64,000 bases of DNA, from positions 744,001-808,000 of the forward strand of contig VWZS01000240.1 in assembly GCA_013397075.1 (NCBI GenBank), in the 5' to 3' direction. The stretch comes from Rhabdornis inornatus. Its lineage: Eukaryota; Chordata; Aves; Passeriformes; Rhabdornithidae. This document shows positions 13,344 to 23,272 of the stretch, piece by piece. How positions within the stretch are numbered: the first letter of the stretch is position 1; every line of letters starts with the position of its first letter. A program made the position numbers and the translations under genes. The notes below the pieces were generated by a model. It did not search any database, was not told the DNA's origin, and saw only the letters and a program-made list of their open reading frames with translations.

Positions 13344-16049
13344 AACTTACCTAACAGGATTCTGAACAACAGAATATGAGTGTGACATATATTCTACCCT
13401 TGGCCAAAACAAGAACAGGTTAATTAGCTGTGCTGGCAATAGGAAGGAGGACCAGACTTTTCCAGTAAACACTGTCCAGTGCTCATTTTCTAAAGGGAAG
13501 GCATTATTGCATTGGCAAATTAGAAATAGGAAACAAAAGAAGGAAGCCAGTTAAATTTGTGTTCGCATAGGAATGGGCAGCAAAAACTCTGTAACTAATT
13601 ATGGAAGAAATAAATGTTGCTCTCTAGCTGCGAAGTTTAAGTTTGTCAAGAGATGTAATTTGGACATAAAGAGTAATGACCTGGGAAAAATTAAAAAAGA
13701 ACATGTAATCAGATCTCAGAAAAAGCTCGTTTGACCCTGGAATAAGGACCTGAGGCAGACTGAGAGGATATTTTGCAATGTTCTTGCTTTTTTCTCATCA
13801 AACTATATTTGTATGCCAAGAGCACAGCTACTTTTCTTTTGCCTTTACCTCTAAAGGTTGATGTACAGGCTGTTCTTCACTGAGCATGGAAACATTGTGC
13901 ATGCTGGCATGTGATTTAATGCAGAAATATTTGAGGGATTTATGAACTTTCTGGGAAGCTGCAGACAAGTATTTGAATGAATGCATACTTACATATGCAG
14001 AAATCCTTGTGCTGGCCCTTTTTATTATGCTTCATTTAATAAAAGCTTTAAGATGCATGTTTCACTCTTTGTACTTTGAATAATAAGAAGCAGCAATATT
14101 AAATTTCTCTTTCCCTGACCACTCCCAGGTCATGTTACAGTCTGGTGACATTGTCAGTAGATCAAGGACTCCTGTTAAGTTTCTAGGGTAGATTTGATGG
14201 TGGTGGCTTTATTACCTACCTTTCTAATAAGTCCAGAAGTTTCCTGCTCCTTGAAGGTGGTGGAGTGCTTCCTGTTGTTAATCACCTAACTAGCCACATC
14301 TTAATGCTACAGAGGTCACTGGAGAGGAGAGATACAGAAACCAATGCCCTATTAAAGGACTAATGGTTCTATCAGTGCACCATAGCCAGAACATGCCTCT
14401 CCTGCAGAACTGTTTTATTTTCCCCACTGGCCCACACTCACAGGCTATTAAAACCCCTGTGATCTGTTTGTCATCTTCTACAAGTTACATTCTACACGCT
14501 GTGCATAACCCTTGAAAACACTCTCTGTTTGACTGCAATAGACAATGTGAAAGTGAAGTAATTGAATCAGCAACATGCTTTCGAACAGGTCTGTTGCAAT
14601 CTGTAGTGTTAGCAGAGAAGCTTTTCTTGTCTCTTCTGACAACTGAGGACAGAAGCCTGGGTACATAGAAGTCAACACACTACCAGAGCTGCCTCACAGA
14701 GCTTTTCTTTCTGTGAACAGTGTCAGAGTTTTTTTTGAGAATTCTTTTCTTGTTGCTAATAACTTTTTTCTGTGTAATGCTGGTGAAACATCCTAAGTGT
14801 GTAGGATAAGGAAAATAAATTAAGACTTCTACATGTTTACAAATAGGCAAAATCAGATCCAGTGATGGGAAAAATGTGCTTCTGTTCATTACCACCCCCA
14901 CATCCATTCTTTTGCCTGGCTTGTTTTCTCACGTTGTCATAGCTGAGATGAGGTTCTTGACAAAATTTTCTCTTCCAAATCTGTTCAGAAGACTTCTTTG
15001 TCATAAAGTTGCATTTAACACAAATGGTACAAAAAGGAGATAGCTCACTGAGAGAGAGTGGCTTGAGATCCATAGCTTATAAACCAAAAAAACTCCTGGC
15101 TGACACAATGTGCAAAGTGTCCAGTTGCTGGATGAACGATTCAGTTAATGGGGCAGTTTAGCATTAGTGGCTGCCTTCTATGAAAGTACTGACATGGCAA
15201 TCATAAAGAACTAGCAGATGGCAGCTCTGGAGCAGGATTGACCAGAAAATGAAACAGTTCTTTAAAAAAATAGTGAGTTTTTTTTACACTTCTTTGGTAC
15301 ATTGAAATGAAAACTATACCTTCAAAATGTGAGCACTAAATGTCTGAGAGACTATGTGAAAATTTGCTTGTAGTTTATGCTGGGGAATAATTATGTGGAG
15401 AATTATGGTGGCAAGTGTCTCTTAATTGCAGTCAAATGTTGTCCATTTTGTACAAACTAACCATTAATTTTCTCACACTGAGATAAAATGTTTTAATGAA
15501 AAAGCAGATGAGGGTCTGGGTCTTCTGGGTTATGATGAATTGTCCGAGACAGCAAATTTACCAGCTGAGGTGAACAAGTCTCTTGTTCAATTCAGGAAGC
15601 TAACAAAACTTTAGCTGCAGCTGGTACTGCACTTCAAAATTTTGGATTGTTTTTCTGTAGTGATGGCAAACAACACTGCAAACAGGTATTTTCAAAAGCA
15701 TTTAATATAAAATTGAAGACATAAACTATAAATATATGTGTAGTTGTGAGGTGTCAGTCTTCTTATTTTCTCCTCTGTTCTTTACAAATGCTTTGATTTT
15801 ATTTATGAGTCTCCAAATAAGTATTACCTTCCCCCTCAAAAAAAAAAAAAATCCGATTGAACCATCCTTGGCAGTCTGAGAAGCTGGATCTGCAAGGGCC
15901 ACCAAAAGCTCTGTAGATTTACTTTCTGGCAAAGAGCTAGGTAATTTCATGGAATCTTATGTTTTATATCTCTTTTGGTTGTAAAAGGAATCTCCATCTC
16001 AACAGCAAAGCTCTCCAGATTTTACTGCTATCTGCAATGCTGTCAGGTT

Positions 16050-16362
16050 TTAATTGTTGTGTGTTTTTGTTGGCCTTGCCAGACACCAGATGAACGAGTG
16101 AGTCACTGACAGTGACTTTGGACCTTTACTATTAATTCCATTAACTTCTGATTTTTGAGCTAAAGATTTTATTGGGTTAGTAGCAGATTGTAGCAGAGTA
16201 ATGCACCACTTTTGGTGTCTTCTGGACGTTAACAGGCATGATGACACTTCCAAATGCAGTCTCACTACTCTCAGGCTTATTACCACCAAACATGAGCAAT
16301 TTAACACCTGTTTGAATTGCAAACACGGCCGTTGTGAACAGTTGCACATAAACTGATACTTT
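16050..16362 (-). pseudogene. Possible broken coding remnant, unrecognised
   Basis: On the minus strand the interval 16362-16180 is open for 61 codons between stops (TAG at 16365-16363, TAA at 16179-16177). It reads with a fairly protein-like composition, including 'GVKLLMFGGNKPESSET' and 'GSVIMPVNVQKTPKVVH'. A different minus-strand frame (open from 16442 to 16050) then continues with a similar composition ('NPIKSLAQKSEVNG' and onward), as if one frameshift separated two parts of one reading. I do not recognise the protein, see no poly(A) tail, and see no good splice sites at the edges. It could equally be chance, so I call it only a candidate retropseudogene or lost exon. Confidence 0.2.
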
Positions 16363-19300
16363 CTATTTTCCATGAGAAATGAATGGTTACACAGCAAAGA
16401 TTTAGAGGAACTCAATGTTTGAATTCTGAGGGGAATGTTCATGTTTATATATTTCTGTTGTGATCCTGCCAGCTTTCTTGTTCAAGGTCTTCAAATGGGT
16501 GAATTTTTCTATAATAGACCAAGACTGAATGCTCATCTGAGTGAAGCATTCATTACAATATTTATGAAAAAGCTGTTCAGAATGGAGCTACCACAGAATG
16601 AGCTAGTTTAAAATCCCCTATGTTCTGTATATTATGTAGTATTTATTCAGCACTAATTCTGATCAGTGTTTCAAAAACATGACTTAGAATTCACTCCATA
16701 ACTTAGTGTGGTTTGTTGTTTGGCAACCTGCCTATTTATTCTATTTGTATTTTGATTTCTAGTCCCAAGGCGAGCTCACACTGCATATGGAGTAGAAGCA
16801 CAGCACTTTTAATAGAATATCCTATTGCCCCGACATGAACAAGAACTGTTACACATTTGCATGGTTCTAACAGTAAACATGGTTCTTAGCTGCATTATTC
16901 AGGATTGAGTCTGGCATGCGAAAATTAGATATAGACCTAAAGTTTGTTACAGGTTTTCACTGTCAATTTACCCATCTGTTGTGGTTTTTCAAAGAGGAAA
17001 TCTCCAAGGATCTGTTTGGCAATGCAAATTGGTATAGAACCTGATATTGCAGTTTTTGCTTGCTATTTTAATGGTCATTGTCCATCACTAAACAACTAAA
17101 AATAGTATTAAAATAGTATATTGAAATGCAAATTGTTGGAGTATAAATAGACATTTAAATATTGCACTTCTGTATAGATGAAGGCTGCTGAATATGATTT
17201 GTTTCCTTGAATTCTTTCATACATGTTTTATTTTTCTTCAGTATTTAACATCCCAAGTAATATATTCTACTTTCCCAGACTTCCAAAGCTTTTCTGTGAT
17301 AATTGTACTGTACTTAACAGCTAGACTATCAAGTGACTCTGATCTTGACCTTTGGAAAATGTTTATGGAGGGAAAGAGTTTTGTACAATATACATGGAAA
17401 ATGGTACATGTCGAAAAATCCTACTTTGAGTACACAATTCCATTTAATCCTGAATTTGCAGCTTGTATGAAAACAACATTTTTGGCTTATAAAAGAGATT
17501 ATTTATTAAATGCATTTCTCTGACTTCAGTATTTTGCAATGCCCTGTATTTATGGTATATCAACAACCATTCATGGTTAAAGTAACCCTTTTCAATGTAA
17601 AAATATAAAAAGGCACAAGATACAAAACACCTAATACATGCTGCTTAATCTTTAAAGCACTCAAAGTTCTTGAAGGCTCTGGGTAGAGGGTAAGTTAGCC
17701 AAGTGACCTTTGCAAATAAACTGTATACAGTATTGGATCAACTTGAGTAGTGGTTGGCTGAAAAATTTGATGGCTCAATTCTGCCAATCCTTTTTTCTCT
17801 GTCCAACCCTCTAATCTTCCTACGTGCTTCAGTCTTTCAGTGCGGTCTGCATGGACTATTCCACGTGCCTGCAAATAGCTCTTTGAAGGATCATGGTTTT
17901 GTGAAATTTCATGCAGAGGTTTTCTTTTGGAGAATATTGTCATCATTGAAATACTGGACTGTTCTTCATTTGCTACTTTCAGTGCACACCAAAGTGGCAC
18001 TGTATTCATCCCAAATTCCGTAAACAGAAAATTCTCTTGATCTAATAAAAATAGTAATGTATGCTACGTTGAAATTCCTGGGCATAATTCAGCACACAGC
18101 TGCATAATGTGCCTATTTAATTAAAATAATATATTCTTTTCTGCATGCTGCTGTATGATTAACAGTTCCCATTGAGAAATGTACTGTAGGTACAATTGAA
18201 ATGGATGAGCCTAATGAACAAGGATATTTGCATTTCATTATTATGTTGTATAATTTCACTCATAACATTTTATGGAATTAATTTAGCATTATTTTTCTGC
18301 AGATGATCATAACAATAACTTTTGAACTAATACAAGAAAAGTTGATTCAAAGCACAGTCAAAAGGCACTCAAGTTCTTCAAATCACAAAAGCTTCAGGTT
18401 TCATGTGAAACCCAGCTTTTTGTCTCTAAATTCTTTTAGGGGGCCTTGATGATCAAGTACAGCTCTAATATACTTTAGCTGAAGTGAAAGGCAAGATTCA
18501 TTCTCTCACCTCTCTAATCTCTAATGATTTTCTAGAAGAAAATAAGGGGTATTTAATTCTCAAAGTAACCATTAATTTGATGGAAAAGCTCCCTGGAAAA
18601 TTAATTATTTCTTGTATAGAAAATGATCCAGGCATGCGTTGGATGTAAATGCAATTTTGAGTTCTGCTGTTGGCAATTATGGATGTGATGTGCTGAGCTA
18701 CAGGACATAAATTCTTGTTTCAGAAGAGCCCTTAGAGTCAAGACCACAAATGAGAAGGAAGAGGTACTGAAGGAAGTCAGCTCTGTCCAGATTAGCCTAA
18801 TATCTCTTTGCGGACAGGTGCACACACTTTGTAGCAGATCAAAAAAAGACATTATAACAGAACAAAATCACTCCCCAAATTTTAATCTCCTTCTCCAGTG
18901 TGAGAATATATGAAGTTTCATAGTGATTTTTGGTAAAATGACACTTACTTTGGCATGAGGTTCCCCCTAATGAAATCCATCCTTCGCCAGCAGCTGCCCC
19001 AAAGTTTCTGGAGACAAAGCCATATAAGCCAGTAACAGCCCGCAGGGCTTTCCCTCCCTGGAGCCTCCTCCAGATGTGCTCCCATTGCTCGGCTGGATGC
19101 CAGCACCTCTGCTTTTGGGACTGTGGGTGAAGGGAGCACTGAGCCTCACGTGCTCACATGTGACATCCCTTCAAAGGACACAATGACTTTGCTGCAGCTT
19201 CACTTAAAGGCTTTGAGCAAGCAGACTCATGGTTCTCCCACCCAATATCATCTTGTCAGAGCCAGCTGAATGACAGCATGGATGTTTGGGTGATGCCAAA

Positions 19301-21900
19301 AAAGCACAACAACAGAGCCATACATTTCTACTGGAAGAAGAAGAAATCTGCTTGCTAACTTCACCTGCCAGCATATTTTCTATTTGGAACAGCAGAAAAG
19401 ATGGGGTTTAGTCATTCCAGCATTTGCCATTACTCCTGAAGGTAATTTCTCTGCCTTACTGGCAAAGATGCCTTCAGTGATGCAGCTCTGTGGATGCTGT
19501 GGTGTATTTAGGATTTGTCTGCATTGCAGAGGTTAAAGAAATAAATCTACTTTATTGTCTAGTGGGTATATATGTATTGCAACTAAATCCTGCCCTCCCT
19601 TCAAGCCAAAATGCCTAATTAAGTGTAGCAATGCCTACGCAGTGGTTGATTTGTCTGTGGGAAATTGCCTACACAAAATTGCCCACCCATCACCACAAGC
19701 ACAGGTAGCTGAGTACCATTTCTTGTTCTAACTTCATTTAGACTAACTTGTGTGGATTTAACGTGAACATACATAACTCAAACCGATTCTTGAGTGATGA
19801 TTTATTATGAGACAGTGGTGAAAGGGTTCCCATGTGAAATGAAATCTCTTTTTATGAGTAAGTGAAGGCAGATTTTTGCAGTGTTTAAGGCCAAAAAAGG
19901 GACATTGCTTTTTTTTTTTTTTAGTTCAGTGCACTAATTCTTAAGTCAAACTCCACATCCTCTGAAAGAACTAGAGCACAGATGTATTTCAGACACGTAA
20001 AGCTTCAGCTCACAGGAGGAAAAAGAAGCCAGAGAGGCTTTTAGGCTGATGGCTTTTGAGGGGGTTTAGCAGATGTAGAAAATTGAAAGAGATAGTGAGA
20101 ACAGTCCATTTCTTAGATGTGCTGAAGGTTTGTAAAATTTTCTGTCCACATTCAGCTGTCAGAAAGATAGAACTGACACGAGTTCCCATTTTCATGTGAA
20201 TTTTGATTGACAAGATTGTTTGTTGTACTTAACTCAGGTGTCATATCTGTGTATAACAAGGCTTTCGACTGATTATTATGCTGGTAGCATTATGCTCTAT
20301 CTCAGAGAAGAGCTTAGAAGACTGCAAAGATCTGAGGATTATTCAGGGCATACAAAATCTCGTCTTTCAAAAGAGTTTCCCCTTTAAAAAAGAAAGTTGA
20401 AATTTGACAAGCTAGCTTAATTATCTTTTAGCCCTTTGTTTGGTTTGTGTCTTGAAAGATAGTAGTGCAGAAACAGTGTGTGAAAGAGCTAAATCTAAAG
20501 CAAGTTTTCAGAGTAATGTCTGAGGATTTATTGTTACTGTGGCCATGGTTGAATAGCATGGTCTTATAGAAGAGTAGATGTTCTCTCCTTCAGCAGCCTT
20601 AGCCACTTAGCTTTTTAAAAAACATAGCCTATTCCTATCCTTCCTGAATGTCAGAAATTGAGAAGAAAATACAGAGCAAGTGTACCCTTTCCTCAGCTAT
20701 TACAGGGTCAGTACCATGAAACAGCAGCACTTGATCCAGGATACATGCTAGTGAGGGAGATCTGCCCAGGCCTCACAATTCTGTATCCTAAGAGAATTCC
20801 TTTCCTCAAATGCTAGAAGTCAGCCAACAATATCCTGAGCTTTCTGGAAACACTTGTTCTGGTCTCCTCTCCCATGAGACGGCAGCTGTGATTGTCTCCT
20901 ATACTGCTGGCCTTTACATTCAACCCATTGTTTTTCCAGAATGTGCTCATTTCCTCTGTAATTTGAATGAAGAATTTGCTGAAAGTATTTGCACTGTTTT
21001 TCAGGTTTTCTCTCCTTTTTGGCAAATGAACAGCTCTGTGGGAAAAAACACAAAACAGTTAAATTAAGGAGAGGTTTAATTTCTTGGATTCAGTTTTTTA
21101 TTTCCCTTTGTTGTGTTTGTTTAATTTTGCTTTATAATTATTGACTTCTTAACTAAATTGAGCTATCTGCATTCAGGTTTACTAAGCTGGAATGACAGAG
21201 AAAGAAGGGATTTGCACATCTTGACACCAAAAAAGATCTCATCTACTAAGGCTGTATTTCACCTTTCTTGATTTATTTGACTGGTTTAATTACAAGAATT
21301 CGAGTTCTTGATTTCTATTTTTCGTAAATGACAGTGGAAAGAAGCTGCTGTAGTAACCCATAGCCTTCATTTAAGGTGTGCAAAATGTGCAGAAATGTAA
21401 CTGAACTATTTAGATGATTCTTCCAGTGAATTCATCCAGAAAAAAACATAGACCAATGGCTATAGTAGTCACCTTGTATTAGAGAACATGTATTTCTTTA
21501 CTGATTTTGCCACAGAAAAGTGGTGTAGTCTTTTAAAAATCAGCTCTCAGATTCAGTTACATCCTCTGGAAGACAGATATCTTGCTGCCTTTTTCTCTGA
21601 AAACAGAAAATCAGAATGTCTACAGAAGGTAATGTGCTTACAGACAATGTTCCTAGCATGTTAATATTAAATCTGAGACACACCAGATAACAGAGACGTT
21701 AAAATTTGACACCTTCCTTTTATTATTACGGCATTCTCCGCAGGACAAATATGTTTGTCGCAAAAACCTCTACAAACTCAGAGAAACCAAATTCCAATCT
21801 GGTCTTCAGTTTTAACAACTGAAGTGAGAAATATTTTTAAATTATAACAAAACCACATTTTTGTTCCCACATAAAGATAATAGTTGTGATTTTGGTGGGG
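16363..21900. other. AT-rich noncoding DNA; possible conserved regulatory stretch
   Basis: No gene is supported. At 16.8-18.3 kb the sequence is rich in homeodomain-type TAAT words, four octamer motifs and a MEF2-type motif (listed separately). Overlapping open frames at 17695-18009 (minus, 104 codons) and 17754-18023 (plus, 89 codons) are not recognisable and lack exon-like borders. A slightly GC-richer patch at 18.96-19.2 kb and a T14 run at about 19.91 kb carry nothing I can name. Confidence 0.5.
16855..18233. promoter_or_regulatory. Cluster of octamer motifs and one MEF2-type motif
   Basis: Octamer words (ATTTGCAT or its complement ATGCAAAT, the POU/Oct binding consensus) occur at 16855-16862, 17022-17029, 17126-17133 and 18226-18233. 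A perfect MEF2 consensus (CTAAAAATAG) is at 17096-17105. These are exact matches, but such words are common in AT-rich DNA and about eight more octamers are scattered over the rest of the window. Any enhancer function is inference. Confidence 0.2.
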
Positions 21901-21972
21901 GTTTGTTTGTTTGTTTGTTTGTTTGTTTGTTTGTTTTGTTTTGTTTTGTTTTGTTTTGTTTTGTTTTGTTTT
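21901..21972. repeat. Compound microsatellite (GTTT)n then (GTTTT)n
   Basis: About eight GTTT units pass without interruption into about eight GTTTT units. The minus-strand frames through it read as repeated Lys-Gln-Asn or Asn-Lys-Gln-Thr runs and are artefacts of the repeat. Confidence 0.97.
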
Positions 21973-22355
21973 CTGTTTGAAGCTCAACAACACTTCTAAA
22001 TGAGAAGAGAAAATCCAAGCAACTCTGAGTTACATCAGTTCCCTGAACTTTCCAGAATGCCTTCCTGCCTCTTTGGTGTCCCCAGAACATGGGATATTCT
22101 GAAAGATTGTCTTGCAGATTCGGGGAGTAACCATCTCATCTCCATTATATGCATTAAAAAAAAATTACTGTTTCAGTATGTCCAATTTTTTTTACTTTAA
22201 CAGCTATATTTTCTGAAGACAGCATCCTCAGTGGAATCTCTTGAACCTTTGCCAGCTCTCAACGATCCAGCTCATTTGTGTTGACATAGGATGAAGGATA
22301 ATACTGCCAGGGGCTTCAGAAGCTGGATGACATGGGGATACTTTTTTGCAAGTGA
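21973..22355. other. Noncoding spacer, nothing recognised
   Basis: This is ordinary AT-rich sequence between the microsatellite and the first minus-strand LTR. I see no gene or repeat in it. Confidence 0.6.
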
Positions 22356-22746
22356 TGTTGCCAGATTTTAGGAGCTCTCTAAACACAAAGAGTCAGATTT
22401 AGAGAGTAAACATTGTTTATTCTGCGCGGGGTGCAAGGTGGAAGTTTCCAACAAATTAAGCACACTAGGGGGTAAAAACGAAAAGAATGTCTACATTGAA
22501 ATTTGCACAAACCCACCTACCTAATTCAGAGTTGCCATCCACCTATTGCACACTCATTTAGCTTGCACAGCCTTCTGCAATACTTGTTCCTGAGCCTGCG
22601 TGGGCCTCTTTGGGGTCTCTGGTGATGTGACCACAGATGTGACAGATGTGACACATCTGGGGATGATCTGCAGCTCTGGAGCCACGTCTTCCTAAACAAT
22701 TGCCAAGCAGGACTAAAAATATAAAAGCTTTCCATAAGCATTAACA
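22356..22746 (-). mobile_element. Probable solo LTR of an endogenous retrovirus (minus strand)
   Basis: Read on the minus strand, this interval begins with TG (22746), has an AT-rich TATA-like stretch ('ttttatattttt', about 22715-22726) and a polyadenylation signal in the context 'gcgcagaataaac' (AATAAA at 22421-22416). After about 55 bases of U5-like sequence it ends 'ctggcaaca' at 22356. This TG...CA layout, the CpG-containing 'gcgcgg' in an otherwise CpG-poor region and the signal spacing fit a solo LTR. The direct repeat of 'gtgacagatgtgacacatct' type at 22635-22660 is internal to it. I cannot name the family, and the 5' boundary is the least certain part. No matching target-site duplication was seen. 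Confidence 0.45.
22416..22421 (-). terminator. LTR polyadenylation signal AATAAA (minus strand)
   Basis: The plus-strand text TTTATT is AATAAA on the minus strand, placed about 60 bases before the LTR's presumed 3' end, where R/U5 should be. Confidence 0.45.
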
Positions 22747-22835
22747 GACCCGATAGCATCTATTTGAATTCAAAAGAGGGGTTGGAGGTGAGAATGATAG
22801 CATCAGTTTCCAACTACAGGAGAGATTAAAGGTGA

Positions 22836-23272
22836 TGCTGTGGTTTAGAAATGGTACTCCCAATTCAGTTCTCCCTACGAGACTCTCCCAAACCAGACGC
22901 TCCTTGCTCACCCTCCCTGCTTCCCTTCCCACTTCCTGCTCCTGGGATGGAGTTGAGACTTGGAGGCACATAAAGATGAAAATCATGAGCTGAGATAAGC
23001 ACGATTTACTGGAAACAGTAATGAAACAAGAAAATGAGCAGTAACAGCAACAATACGAACAACAAAAGGTATAAGAAAAGAAACAATTTACATGGAAAAT
23101 AAAACACCAGACCATTTGTCCCCCTCTCCCTACCCCTCTCCATGAGAAATGAGAGCCCCTAATTCCTGCCCCTGGCAAGTGACATGAGATGGTGCTGAAA
23201 AACACCACGGTCCGGCCAGGCTCCCCGCGCGCCCTGTAAAATATTAACCCTGTCCTGGCCAAAACTAGAGCA
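22836..23272 (-). mobile_element. Solo LTR of an endogenous retrovirus, second family (minus strand)
   Basis: On the minus strand the element starts 'tgctctagttttggccagga' (23272 downward), close to the opening of a common avian LTR that begins with a TGTTCTGGTTTTGGC-like text and an 'acagggttaat' motif. Its 3' part 'cttatctcagctcatgattt' (about 23007-22988) and the closing 'taaaccacagca' (22847-22836) also fit that family's end. The 437-bp length with TG...CA ends suits a solo LTR. The middle is diverged, and the polyadenylation signal seems decayed (only 'agtaaatc' near 23015). The longest open frame in the window (213 codons, minus, 23382-22741) runs through it and is not a gene. No target-site duplication could be matched. 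Confidence 0.65.

Larger units (their letters stand above)
8799..16049. other. AT-rich noncoding DNA with small slippage repeats only
   Basis: No gene, RNA or mobile element is recognisable over this 7 kb. Two small inverted repeats (10149-10173 and 13318-13343) and one 22-bp tandem duplication (10112-10155) are listed separately. The open frames, up to about 93 codons, lie on both strands and do not resemble known proteins. Confidence 0.55.

Noticed and set aside
17194..17523. 109-codon plus-strand open frame with hydrophobic start
   Set aside because: The apparent signal-like start is just Phe/Leu/Ile from T-rich DNA. No family resemblance and no conserved boundary.
18945..19149. GC-richer patch with two overlapping minus-strand frames
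   Set aside because: Frames of 60-64 codons in a locally GC-richer stretch, with no homology or exon signals that I can see.
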